This document shows, piece after piece, positions 44,047 through 52,474 of a stretch of 64,000 bases of DNA. A model generated the notes under the pieces. That model had not been told where the DNA came from, searched no databases, and saw nothing but the letters and a program-made list of their open reading frames with translations. Numbering within the stretch: the stretch's first letter is position 1; each line of letters opens with the position of its first letter. A program made the translations under genes and the position numbers. The stretch is taken from the NCBI RefSeq assembly GCF_004834005.1, contig NZ_STFF01000008.1:62001-126000 (forward strand). The letters are read 5' to 3'. Source of the DNA: Niastella caeni (GTDB lineage Bacteria; Bacteroidota; Bacteroidia; Chitinophagales; Chitinophagaceae).

Positions 44047-47000
44047 ATGATGAACACTACTCGCAGAAAATTCCTCCGGGATGCTTCAGTGACAGCAACC
44101 GGTTTGGCCATAACGTCGCAGTTAGGAGCGAAGAAACAGGAAATCCGTGCCAATACGATCGAGTGCGCGCCTAGACAAACATTCGCATTATTAGGAACAA
44201 TCTCCACTGTTCAATCAGGCAATTGGTCTGATCCTGCAACCTGGGGTGGTAAATTACCCGTAACATCAGACACTCCGCTCATTTCTTCAGGACATACAGT
44301 TACATACGATCTAACAACGGCAAGCTATGCAGGTGTAAGTATCAGCAGTGGCGCCACATTACAATTTGATAGCAGCAAAAGCACAACGCTGCAATCAACA
44401 GGTAATGTAGTAGTAGAAGGAAAATTAACGATGCGTCCTTCATCTGCCAGTGTAATTCAAACGTTGCAATTTATTAATATCGACGAAAGCAGGTTTGTTG
44501 GTGGCGGTATGGATGTATTAGCTACCGACGTAGGCTTGTGGGCTATGGGATCAGGCGTATTAGACCTGGTAGGTACAGCCAAAACAGCGTTTGTACGTGC
44601 GGCTGGTAATATTGTATCAGGAGCCACTACTATTTCATTGAACAGCACTCCTTCAGGCTGGCAGGCTGGCGATAACATCAGCATTGCACCTACGGAGTCG
44701 CCTGCTATTGGAAGCGCTTATCTTTCAGGTTTTGAAGACCGGTCTATCAACAGTATTTCCGGTTCAACAATTACCCTGAATTCGGGAACCGTGCGTAATC
44801 ATCCTCAGATCAATAATCTTTGGACTGCCGAAATAATTAACCTTACAAGAAATGTGCGTATTGAAGGAACGGCCACAGGACGAACACACATTTTCATCCG
44901 TACTTCTGTACCACAAACCATTCAAAATATTCAGATCCGTTACATCGGACCCCGTAAAAATCGTACCGGTGATGCTACACCAGAGTTTGTACTGGGCAGG
45001 TACGGTCTTCACTTTCACCATTGCGGAAACGGCAGCGTAGGAACAATAGTACAGGGTTGCGTAATTCGCGACACCGGTAGTCATAGCTACGTACCACACT
45101 CTTCAAATGGTATAACCATGAAGGGCAATGTGGCCTACAACTTCATGGAGATCGCTTTCTGGTGGGATGTGCTGGATTTAACGCATGGCATTACCTGGGA
45201 TAGTAATATTGTAGCAAAAGGATCATTCTTACATGCAGCAGCGGATATTGATAACGGTGATGCACCAACCTTTACAGTAAGCGCCTTCTTATTAGGCGTT
45301 GGCGATGATAACGTTTGTAATAATAACGTTGCCATAGGCATGACGGGTGACCATCGTAATGGTGGCGGTTATTTCTGGCAGGAAGGGTTGATTGAAAGTG
45401 TATGGGAATTCAAAGGTAATATGGCGCACAATTGTGTTGGCGGTTTGGTTACCTGGCAAAATAATTTAAAACTACACGTTATTGAAGATTCTGTACTCTA
45501 TAATAACGAAATGGGGGTTTATCATGGCGCCTATTCAAACTCTTATTTGTATCGTGGCGGCTATGTTTACAACAGTTTAATAACTATCAAGGCCTCATCA
45601 GGAAACTCTCTTCGCGTAAAGTTTGAGAACCTGGTGATCGATGCTGCGGGGCAGGATTATGCAATTGTAATGGAAGAAGGCCCATTGGATGGTGAATTAC
45701 CGGTAATGATCCGGAACTGTACCATTACCGGTCATAGAAAAGCAGGCCTTGTTAACCAGTCGCCTAATGCTGTAAAGAAAGTTGACATCATACAATGTAC
45801 TACTTCAGGTACTTCGGGTGGTTTCCTTGCTTTATTGGCCAGTGCAGTTGATTATTTCCTCAGCCCGCTTGCTGGTACAAATGAAATGATAAGAGTACAA
45901 CCCACAAGCGGTCAGGCATACCAGCTTACAAAATTGGGTAAAGTAAATATTGCTCCCTTCGCACCTACAGTTTGGGGTAATGGAAATGGGTTGAAAGGAG
46001 AGTATTTCAATGATGCCAGTTTATCAAAAGCGGCATTTACAAGAACAGACGCTTCTGTCGTTTTCCAGGACTGGAACCAATTAGGCGTACACTATAAGAT
46101 CACCAGCGGCAGCTACTCTATTCGCTGGTCTGGAAAGATAATGCCGCATTATTCTGAAGACCATATATTCTCTGTAGAAACCGGTGGCGGTTTACGGTTG
46201 TATGTTGATGGCAAACTGATCCTGGATAGCTGGAAAGAGCAATACCCGGGAACATTAAGATCATCTGCCATTAACCTGGTAGCCGGTCAGAAGTACGATA
46301 TTAAGATGGAGTACTTCAATACAGATAACCGTTCAAATATTGGCTTGAAGTGGCAAAGCGCCAGCTTACCAGTGGAGTATGTTCCCATGGATCAGCTTTT
46401 CTCTGATCCAATCGGTTCGCAACCGCCTACGCCAGTTAATGTGCCGCCTGTTGCCAATGCCGGTTCAGATATCACCATTACGCTGCCAACCAATTCAGTG
46501 ACGCTGGATGGTGCTGCCTCGAGAGATGCTGACGGAACTATTGTAACTTATGCATGGACTAAAGTAGCCGGCCCTTCTCAATATAGTATTGTTAATGCAG
46601 GTGTTGCTTCGCCAACAGTAACCGGCCTTGCTGCAGGGGTATATGTTTTCCGTCTGCAGGTAACAGACGACAAAGGCGCCACTGCTTCTGATGATGTTAC
46701 TGTAACTGTTCTTGCAGCCAACCTGGGACCTGTTTCAAATGCAGGTGCAGATATCAGCATCACGTTGCCAACAAATAGCACAACCCTGAATGGCGGTGCA
46801 TCAAGCGATCCTGATGGCACAATTGTAAGATATGCCTGGTCTAAAATAAGCGGGCCCTCAACATTTACCATAGGCAATGCTGCTACAGCTTCTACTCCAT
46901 TGACCAACCTGGTTGCTGGCACTTATGTATTCAGACTTACAGTGACCGACGACAAAGGCGCAACGGCAACGGATGATGTGAACGTAATAGTAAATAATGC

Positions 47001-47850
47001 CAATACGCCGGTCAATAAACCACCGGTTGCCCAGGCCGGAACTGATATTGCCATTACATTGCCAACGAACAGCGTTACATTGAATGGTTCAGCATCGAGC
47101 GATCCTGATGGCACTATTTCAAGATACGCCTGGTCAAAAGTCAGCGGGCCTACACAGTTCCTGATTGCAAGCCCTGGCTCTGCGATAACTACTGTTAGCA
47201 ACCTGGTAGCTGGTACTTATGTATTCAGATTGACTGTAACTGATAATAGCGGGGCAACAGCCAACGATGATATAACAGTTGTGGTAAATAGCACTACCTC
47301 ACCTGGTAATCAGCCGCCGGTAGCTATTCCTGGCAATGATATTACAGTTCAGCTTCCTGCTGCCAGCATCACATTAGATGGCTCTGCCTCTTATGATCCT
47401 GATGGTAAGATCATTTCCTATAAATGGGTAAAAGTAAGCGGGCCTACAACCTTTACTTTGGTAACGCCCAATGCAGCAACAACTGAGCTGCGTAACATGG
47501 TAGCTGGTACCTATGTGTTCAGGTTGATTGTTACCGATGATAAAGGGGCAATAGACAATGAAACAGTAAGCGTGACGGTAATGGACCTGAAACAACCGGA
47601 TCTGGGTATATTGAGTGTAGTTGCTACACCCAATCCTTCAGCCACTACGTTCAAGTTAACAATAAAAAGTGCGAATACCGACTCTATTACAATTCACATT
47701 TATGACTGGTCGGGAAAATTAGTGACCTCCCTGTTTAACGTGAGCAATAACACTACTGTTACTGTAGGTGCTTTCTGGCGCGCGGGATTATATACAGCAG
47801 TTGCCTGGCAGGGAAGTTTGAAGGCTATAGTTAAATTACTTAAAGTCTAA
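44047..47850 (+). CDS. Tat-signal, G8, PA14 and four-PKD protein with T9SS sorting tail
   Basis: Large cell-surface or secreted protein, 1,267 residues. The N-terminus (TTRRKFLRDASVTATGLAI) has a twin-arginine motif. A G8 domain follows (GNWSDPATWGGKLPVTSDTP, GHTVTYD, GATLQFD), then a parallel beta-helix region to about residue 620, a PA14 domain (GLKGEYFNDASLSK to GLKWQSA, about 640-780), four PKD/K319-type domains of about 95 residues each (each with LPTNSxTLxGxAS-like and GTYVFRL(Q/T)VTD blocks), and a T9SS tail from about residue 1190 (VVATPNPSATTFKLTI). G8/beta-helix proteins of eukaryotes bind or degrade hyaluronan; a glycan-binding or glycan-degrading role here is inferred. A twin-arginine signal with a T9SS tail is uncommon. 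Confidence 0.85.
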   Translation: MMNTTRRKFLRDASVTATGLAITSQLGAKKQEIRANTIECAPRQTFALLGTISTVQSGNWSDPATWGGKLPVTSDTPLISSGHTVTYDLTTASYAGVSISSGATLQFDSSKSTTLQSTGNVVVEGKLTMRPSSASVIQTLQFINIDESRFVGGGMDVLATDVGLWAMGSGVLDLVGTAKTAFVRAAGNIVSGATTISLNSTPSGWQAGDNISIAPTESPAIGSAYLSGFEDRSINSISGSTITLNSGTVRNHPQINNLWTAEIINLTRNVRIEGTATGRTHIFIRTSVPQTIQNIQIRYIGPRKNRTGDATPEFVLGRYGLHFHHCGNGSVGTIVQGCVIRDTGSHSYVPHSSNGITMKGNVAYNFMEIAFWWDVLDLTHGITWDSNIVAKGSFLHAAADIDNGDAPTFTVSAFLLGVGDDNVCNNNVAIGMTGDHRNGGGYFWQEGLIESVWEFKGNMAHNCVGGLVTWQNNLKLHVIEDSVLYNNEMGVYHGAYSNSYLYRGGYVYNSLITIKASSGNSLRVKFENLVIDAAGQDYAIVMEEGPLDGELPVMIRNCTITGHRKAGLVNQSPNAVKKVDIIQCTTSGTSGGFLALLASAVDYFLSPLAGTNEMIRVQPTSGQAYQLTKLGKVNIAPFAPTVWGNGNGLKGEYFNDASLSKAAFTRTDASVVFQDWNQLGVHYKITSGSYSIRWSGKIMPHYSEDHIFSVETGGGLRLYVDGKLILDSWKEQYPGTLRSSAINLVAGQKYDIKMEYFNTDNRSNIGLKWQSASLPVEYVPMDQLFSDPIGSQPPTPVNVPPVANAGSDITITLPTNSVTLDGAASRDADGTIVTYAWTKVAGPSQYSIVNAGVASPTVTGLAAGVYVFRLQVTDDKGATASDDVTVTVLAANLGPVSNAGADISITLPTNSTTLNGGASSDPDGTIVRYAWSKISGPSTFTIGNAATASTPLTNLVAGTYVFRLTVTDDKGATATDDVNVIVNNANTPVNKPPVAQAGTDIAITLPTNSVTLNGSASSDPDGTISRYAWSKVSGPTQFLIASPGSAITTVSNLVAGTYVFRLTVTDNSGATANDDITVVVNSTTSPGNQPPVAIPGNDITVQLPAASITLDGSASYDPDGKIISYKWVKVSGPTTFTLVTPNAATTELRNMVAGTYVFRLIVTDDKGAIDNETVSVTVMDLKQPDLGILSVVATPNPSATTFKLTIKSANTDSITIHIYDWSGKLVTSLFNVSNNTTVTVGAFWRAGLYTAVAWQGSLKAIVKLLKV
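46437..47580 (+). repeat. Four tandem PKD-coding repeats
   Basis: Four consecutive units of about 280-300 bp encode PKD domains and share nucleotide blocks such as ACGCTGCCAACCAATTCA and GGTACTTATGTATTCAG, the first copies being most alike. The units are prone to recombination and may vary in number between strains. Confidence 0.75.
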
Positions 47851-47881
47851 ATAATAAGGATACAGTTAAGTTAAATAGCAT

Positions 47882-47917
47882 AAAAGGCTCCCAATATATC
47901 GGGGGCCTTTTTGTTTT
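47882..47917 (+). terminator. Intrinsic terminator after the G8 protein gene
   Basis: AAAAGGCTCCC (47882-47892) pairs with GGGGGCCTTTT (47901-47911) with one G-T pair and is followed by TTGTTTT. Confidence 0.85.
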
Positions 47918-47926
47918 GGGCCGGTG

Positions 47927-47955
47927 TAAAAAAAAGAGCAGGCGAAAAGGCCTGC
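47927..47955 (-). terminator. Intrinsic terminator of the reverse-strand YtxH gene
   Basis: Read on the minus strand, GCAGGC and GCCTGC (47938-47955) form the stem and an eight-T run follows (A-run at 47928-47935). It faces the plus-strand terminator just before it. Confidence 0.75.
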
Positions 47956-47988
47956 CCGGAAATGGTTTTGAAGATAAAACCCGGAACA

Positions 47989-48201
47989 TTACATTTCGGT
48001 TTGAATCTTGGAAGAGGCTTTTTCGGCAGCTTTTTTACCATTTTGCCACATGTCGCTAAGACGATCAGTCCATTTACCAGCTGAGTCTTTAATGTTTTTT
48101 CTTAAATCACTCCCTTTTTCGGGTGCCAGTAACATACCCACTGCAGCACCTACAGCAGCAGCGCCTATCAGACCCAGAATAACTTTAGTTGTTGTAGTCA
48201 T
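47989..48201 (-). CDS. YtxH-domain small membrane/stress protein
   Basis: Protein of 70 residues with an N-terminal hydrophobic helix (VILGLIGAAAVGAAVGMLLAP) followed by the EKGSDLRKNIKDSAGKW block and a charged, amphipathic C-terminus, as in YtxH (general-stress) proteins. No enzymatic motifs. Gene lies next to other small envelope or stress genes on the same strand. Molecular role of the family is not known. Confidence 0.85.
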   Translation of the reverse strand: MTTTTKVILGLIGAAAVGAAVGMLLAPEKGSDLRKNIKDSAGKWTDRLSDMWQNGKKAAEKASSKIQTEM

Positions 48202-48341
48202 GATTATAATTTTTAAATAAATAATAGATATTTGTTGAATTTAAATGCTTCAAATCCTATTCCGCAATTAAAGAGTTGACTTTTAAGTGTATATATCCCG
48301 GCCACTGGGCATAAAAATCCCCATCGAGGGAAAGCAGTTGA

Positions 48342-48557
48342 TCAGGTAGTTTTTCGCATGGCAGCCACCAGAATTACCACTCCGCAGGCTGCAACCCCAA
48401 TGCCAGCGTAGGTAGGCCAGGCCACTCTTTTCTGTTCTTTTTTATTCAATTCAATAGGGCCGAGGTCGGCCACTTCTTTTTCTGTAGTAAAATTTACTTC
48501 TCTTATTATGATCATGGCAATGCCAATAACGATCAAAATGATTCCTAATGCTTTCAT
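48342..48557 (-). CDS. Small two-helix membrane protein of unknown function
   Basis: Predicted protein of 71 residues, starting at the ATG at 48557 (an upstream in-frame start at 48593 would overlap the neighbouring gene). Two hydrophobic segments (LGIILIVIGIAMIII and AGIGVAACGVVILVAAM) flank a short polar loop. Resembles the DUF3185-like small proteins often found beside stress genes, but this assignment is not certain. It is 10 bp downstream of the SDR gene, so co-transcription is likely. Confidence 0.6.
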   Translation of the reverse strand: MKALGIILIVIGIAMIIIREVNFTTEKEVADLGPIELNKKEQKRVAWPTYAGIGVAACGVVILVAAMRKTT

Positions 48558-48567
48558 CTTAGTTGGT

Positions 48568-49431
48568 TTAAGCGTTAACAATTTCACCCCCATTGGGGTG
48601 AAGTATTTGCCCCGTTAAATACGATGCTTCTTCAGAGGCAAGAAAAACATAGCAGCCGGCTACTTCAACGGGTTCGCCGGCTCTGCCTAACGGCGTATCA
48701 GAACCGAAAGAAGAAACATGTTTGGGCGGAAAAGTTGCAGGAATTAAGGGCGTCCACACAGGGCCCGGCGCTACGCCATTTACCCTTATTTTATGTTTGG
48801 CAAAATAGGCAGATAATGACCTGGTATAACTTACAATGGCGCCTTTGGTAGCGGAATAATCCAATAAATGCGAACTGCCCCGGTAGGCGGTAACAGAAGT
48901 AGTATTTATAATTGATGCACCTTCCTGTAAATAGGGTTCTGCGGCCTGCACCAGGTAGAACATGGCGAAGATATTCGTCTCAAAAGTTTTTTTAAGTTGA
49001 TCGGGAGTAATAGCTGATAGTTCTTTCTGGGGAAATTGAATGCCCGCATTATTAACTACAATATCCAGTTTGCCAAAGCGATTAACGGTTTGCTGAATGA
49101 TCTTTTTACAATGGGCGGGTTTACTGATATCACCCGCAATCAGTAAGCATTGTTGCCCAATCGATTCAATACGGGCAGCCGTAGCGCGTGCATCTTCATT
49201 ATCCTCATGGTATGCAATCACAATATCGGCGCCTTCCTTGGCGAAGGCTATGGCAACCGCTTTGCCAATGCCACTATCACCACCGGTTATTATGGCAACT
49301 TTATTACGAAGCCGCAAGGCATCTCTTTCCTTTTCAAACACCGGTTGCGGCTGCATCTGTTTTTCTTTTCCCTGCTTTTTCTTAACCGTCTGTGCCGGCC
49401 GAACCTTTCTTTTCTTTTGTCCGTGTTGCAT
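48568..49431 (-). CDS. Short-chain dehydrogenase/reductase with N-terminal extension
   Basis: NAD(P)-dependent oxidoreductase of 287 residues. NKVAIITGGDSGIGKAVAIAFA is the nucleotide-binding motif (GGDSGIG is typical of YhdF/YghA/GSP39-type SDRs); NNAGIQFPQKEL, the catalytic Ser-Tyr-Lys set in TTSVTAYRG and DYSATKGAIVSYT, and GVAPGPVWTPLIP follow. A basic, Gln/Lys-rich extension of about 40 residues precedes the domain, as in those relatives. Substrate unknown; stress-linked. Start codon overlaps the upstream gene's stop by one base. Confidence 0.9.
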   Translation of the reverse strand: MQHGQKKRKVRPAQTVKKKQGKEKQMQPQPVFEKERDALRLRNKVAIITGGDSGIGKAVAIAFAKEGADIVIAYHEDNEDARATAARIESIGQQCLLIAGDISKPAHCKKIIQQTVNRFGKLDIVVNNAGIQFPQKELSAITPDQLKKTFETNIFAMFYLVQAAEPYLQEGASIINTTSVTAYRGSSHLLDYSATKGAIVSYTRSLSAYFAKHKIRVNGVAPGPVWTPLIPATFPPKHVSSFGSDTPLGRAGEPVEVAGCYVFLASEEASYLTGQILHPNGGEIVNA

Positions 49432-49895
49432 TAATACAATGTTTTGCCTTGTTCTGTTTTCTGGTTTTTCTTTACGACGGTAGATCCGATCAGCGCAGCC
49501 AGCGCCCCCAATACCGCATTAACGCCAATGGTGTTGGATAGAATGGTAAATAGAACATCGCCCCGGCCGCTTTGTGGCGGGTTACTGCTATCGTTTAAAC
49601 CTGAAACCAGCGAGTTGGTAATTAATACCACCACGCAAAGTAAGCTGGCTAATAACACCCCATAGATGGTAATTTTAAACCCCATCATAAACGTTGACCG
49701 TACACTGGTGGAATCATGTACCCGGTGATAACCTCTGATCACACCAATTAATACCATGGCACTGAACAGAATGTTGCCGATATACAATAACCAGGTATTT
49801 GAATAATGGCGGAATGACAGGAAAGCAATGATGCTTACCGTATTGAGTATGGCCGCCCACAAGGAGTACTTCCAATAAAATGCTTTCAGCGTCAT
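49431..49895 (-). CDS. DUF4199-like four-helix membrane protein
   Basis: Predicted inner-membrane protein of 154 residues with four hydrophobic segments (LWAAILNTVSIIAFLSF, YIGNILFSAMVLIGVIRGY, FKITIYGVLLASLLCVVVLI, GVNAVLGALAALIGSTVV). Size and topology fit the DUF4199 family of Bacteroidota; no function is known. The stop codon overlaps the SDR start (TAATG), which implies translational coupling. Confidence 0.7.
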   Translation of the reverse strand: MTLKAFYWKYSLWAAILNTVSIIAFLSFRHYSNTWLLYIGNILFSAMVLIGVIRGYHRVHDSTSVRSTFMMGFKITIYGVLLASLLCVVVLITNSLVSGLNDSSNPPQSGRGDVLFTILSNTIGVNAVLGALAALIGSTVVKKNQKTEQGKTLY

Positions 49896-50125
49896 ATGCC
49901 TTTTTACATATGAGCTAAAAAGTCATGCCTGCCCAGCATCATGGGGGTGTAGAGATTAATCTACAGCAATGCAAATGAATAAGATAAACAAACCGTTAGG
50001 TATTAATAAAAATGGCAAATGCTAATAACAATAAAGGAGGAAATCACTGGTAGATTCCCTCCTCAATGGGTTTAATAAGTCGTATGAAGTTCTGCTTCAA
50101 AGCCCATGGCACTTCCATGGGGGAT
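49896..50125. other. Gap upstream of the DUF4199-like gene
   Basis: A/T-rich 230-bp region between the stem-loop array and the start of the reverse-strand operon, which must include that operon's promoter. A CCATGG-containing small hairpin (CCCATGGCACTTCCATGGGG) occurs at 50103-50122. No gene seen. Confidence 0.5.
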
Positions 50126-50630
50126 AAGGAATAACCAGGATAAGGCAACAACAGTGGAACAAAGTGCTAAGAGATACATTAAAAAGGCAGTAAAGAGGTT
50201 TTCCGGAATTTCTCTTTAATACGGCCTTTACATCTCTTAGCCAGGGGATTGCATAGGCTGAATGCTGCACGCAGAAAATTAGAGTTGACCGGTACCATAC
50301 TTTCTAATTCATGCTTCAAGCGCTCAGCTTCAGGACAAGGTCAGGTTAATAATAGCTAAGAGCGTCAAGGAGCAAAAGAATAAAAGAGGTTTATGGAAAG
50401 CGCTCATTAAGCTCTCTCACTCACTTTTAGCTCTTAGCATTTTAGGACAAGGTTAACAGTAACGGCCAAGAACATCTAAAATAAAAGGAAAATTGATAGT
50501 TAAAACCTTTTACTTCTTTACGCACTTAGCTTATTTGGACAAGGTTAATGGTAGTACCAGAAATAAGCGAAAAGTTAAAAGAGAAATGTGGTAGCCTCTT
50601 TTTAATTTTTCTAATCAAGTTTCTGGCTTA
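50126..50630. repeat. Array of five tandem stem-loop units with conserved 26-nt linker
   Basis: Five inverted repeats follow at steps of 91-110 bp: 50166-50241 (arms GCTAAGAGAT/ATCTCTTAGC), 50257-50328 (GCTGA..., TCAGC with further pairing inside), 50355-50438 (GCTAAGAGC/GCTCTTAGC), 50465-50530 (GCCAAG/CTTAGC plus AAAAGG/CCTTTT) and 50554-50629 (CCAGAAA/TTTCTGG). The last three are preceded by linkers of exactly 26 nt with the core GGACAAGG(TC)TTAA-like sequence at 50333, 50445 and 50537. Loops and inner stems differ. No frame fits. It lies directly downstream of the GNAT gene (minus strand) whose stop codon touches the last hairpin. No known element was matched. Confidence 0.75.
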
Positions 50631-51239
50631 GTCTGATATAAAGCTTTTCCGTGTGCATACAAACAGGTTACAAACGGCATATTGGTTATAGATCCGTTCT
50701 TCCAGTTTAAACCCGGCTTTCAATAATATTTCATTGTATGATCTATTATCAACTTCGGGCTCTGCAATGACCTGCCTGATCTCAGGGAACATAAAGAAAT
50801 ATTCCATACAGGTTTGAAGGGCTTTGAGGTGAAGCGGGCGAACGGTATTCCTGTTTGTATTCATTAATAAGCGGATAATATAGTCGCCACAGGAAGTTGG
50901 ATATGTATCATAAAGTTCATCTTTATCTGCAGCACTGATATCAACCTGACAAATGGCAACCCGGTTATTAAGTAATACCATAAAGGATCGGGTAAAATCA
51001 GAACTGCCCGCATACAGATAGCTTGCTGCTACTGTATTAGCTGCCCTGCTTAGTTTCCATGCCCAACTGTAAATAGCCGGCATGTCGCGGGGTATGCAAA
51101 ATGGGCGTAAGGACAGGGTATACGAAGGATGTTGAAAGTGTTTGGCAAAAACAACTTCCTTCTTCGTGTTCAGGCCGGTAGAAGCAATTAACCCATGCTG
51201 CAGGCCTGTAAAACCTGGTGTAGAGCAAACTATTTCCAT
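50628..51239 (-). CDS. GNAT-like acetyltransferase of the siderophore-biosynthesis type
   Basis: Predicted acyltransferase of 203 residues. IPRDMPAIYSWAWKLSRAAN is like the start of AlcB/IucB-type (Acetyltransf_8) proteins; SFMVLLNNRVAICQVDISAA and REVIAEPEVDNRSYNEILLKAGFK-type sequence (QVIAEPEVDNRSYNEILL here) are the acetyl-CoA and substrate blocks. No other siderophore gene is close, so the substrate may be an amine of another kind. On the minus strand, just upstream of the ATG, is a 9-bp hairpin that may affect translation or terminate upstream transcription. The stem-loop array lies immediately downstream. Confidence 0.6.
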   Translation of the reverse strand: MEIVCSTPGFTGLQHGLIASTGLNTKKEVVFAKHFQHPSYTLSLRPFCIPRDMPAIYSWAWKLSRAANTVAASYLYAGSSDFTRSFMVLLNNRVAICQVDISAADKDELYDTYPTSCGDYIIRLLMNTNRNTVRPLHLKALQTCMEYFFMFPEIRQVIAEPEVDNRSYNEILLKAGFKLEERIYNQYAVCNLFVCTRKSFISD

Positions 51240-51252
51240 AAAGAAAAATTTA

Positions 51253-51280
51253 AGCTCCCGGTGTTTTGGGTCCGGGAGCT
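51253..51280 (-). terminator. Hairpin plus T-rich stretch just before the GNAT gene
   Basis: Perfect 9-bp arms AGCTCCCGG and CCGGGAGCT. On the minus strand it is followed by TTAAATTTTTCTTT, so it has terminator form, yet ends only 13 bp before the ATG at 51239. It may terminate transcripts from cobA or act as a leader attenuator. Confidence 0.55.
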
Positions 51281-51580
51281 CTTCGTGCCTAACCAGAGCC
51301 TTGGTGTTAACTTCAAGAAATTTAAGGCGCAGTAATCGAAAAAAATTTACTGCTGCTTATTTTAAGCAACACTTGGTTATAAACACGTAAACATTACTTA
51401 ATGACAATAAAAAAAATGCGAAAGATGTTATTTTACTACTCAATCTGTATTAGGAGATACATAGAATCACTTAGGACATGCATTGTCGGTAGGATTCCTT
51501 AATGAAAGTAAGATCCAGAGCAGGAATTTGTTGTAATATATAACGTTTTATGATATTAGTTAGTATATATTAACAGATTT
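51281..51580. other. Gap between cobA and the GNAT-type gene
   Basis: A/T-rich stretch with no gene or repeat recognised. The promoter of the GNAT gene is expected here. Confidence 0.5.
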
Positions 51581-52330
51581 TTATTGATCATCGTTACCAA
51601 GCAAAGTATCAGTATCGGTAACGGGGCCAATTATGATCAATGCCGGGTGCGTTATTTGTTGCACCGCGGCCAACTGTGGTAAGTCTTTGATCATTCCTTT
51701 TGCCAGTTTATGATAAGGCAACGAAGCATAATGAATAATAGCCGCAGGCATATCGCCATATCCTTTTTCAATATATGTATTGGCAATTTCAGGTAGCTTT
51801 TTCATACCCATATAAATTACCACGGTAGCTTTGCTTTGTATAGCCAATTGCAGATCGGCAGACAGCGAACCATCTTTTTTTGTCCCGGTAACCACCCAAA
51901 TGCTTTCACTGATATTGCGAAAGGTTAAAGGGATATCATACAGGCCGCTTGCCTGCATACTGGTAATGCCCGGAATGTAGGTTGTTTTAATGCCATGTTT
52001 GCGTGCAAACAAGATCTCTTCGAACCCTCTGCCAAAAATAAAAGGGTCGCCTCCTTTTAAGCGCAACACTTTACCTTTTTCAAATGCTTTCTCCCTGATC
52101 AATTCATGAATTTGTTCCTGCGGCGTATAATCACCGTAGGGAAGTTTACCCACATAAATGGCTTCGCAGTCGGGTTTTATATAACTGAGCAAAGTTTTAT
52201 TAACCAGGTTATCATATAGCACTACCGGAACTTCCTGTAAAAGCCGATACGCTTTTAGGGTAATCAATTCAGGGTCGCCCGCACCAGCGCCTGCTACAAT
52301 CAGTTCGGGTTGAAGAGGTGAAACTGCCAC
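51581..52330 (-). CDS. cobA: Uroporphyrinogen-III C-methyltransferase
   Basis: Methylates uroporphyrinogen III twice with S-adenosylmethionine to give precorrin-2, the siroheme precursor needed by the neighbouring nitrite reductase. The 249-residue single-domain enzyme has VAGAGAGDPELITLKAYRLL, VLYDNLVNKTLLSYIKPD, VGKLPYGDYTPQEQI, LRLKGGDPFIFGRGFEEI and IPGITSMQASGLYDIPLTFR, all family motifs. The ferrochelatase/dehydrogenase domain of CysG is missing, so another enzyme must finish siroheme. The gene lies next to the Crp/Fnr gene and divergent from nirB. Confidence 0.94.
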   Translation of the reverse strand: MAVSPLQPELIVAGAGAGDPELITLKAYRLLQEVPVVLYDNLVNKTLLSYIKPDCEAIYVGKLPYGDYTPQEQIHELIREKAFEKGKVLRLKGGDPFIFGRGFEEILFARKHGIKTTYIPGITSMQASGLYDIPLTFRNISESIWVVTGTKKDGSLSADLQLAIQSKATVVIYMGMKKLPEIANTYIEKGYGDMPAAIIHYASLPYHKLAKGMIKDLPQLAAVQQITHPALIIIGPVTDTDTLLGNDDQ

Positions 52331-52474
52331 TAATAAAAATTTTGAATGAAACCAATGGCTATGCCGGCAAGCATAGCATATACATATATATATTATATGT
52401 CAAAAATACCGGTAATACCCGTGAATACGTTGGTAAGATAGTAAATTCAAAAACCGGGATGGGCGGCCGATGTA

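Noticed and set aside
43959..44174. 71-residue open frame overlapping the G8 protein start
   Set aside because: It overlaps the Tat-signal start of the 1,267-residue gene in another frame and resembles nothing known.
50126..50630. CRISPR array or integron attC array
   Set aside because: Units are not identical direct repeats with unique spacers, and the linker lacks the RYYYAAC and GTTRRRY core boxes of attC sites; no cas or integrase gene is near.
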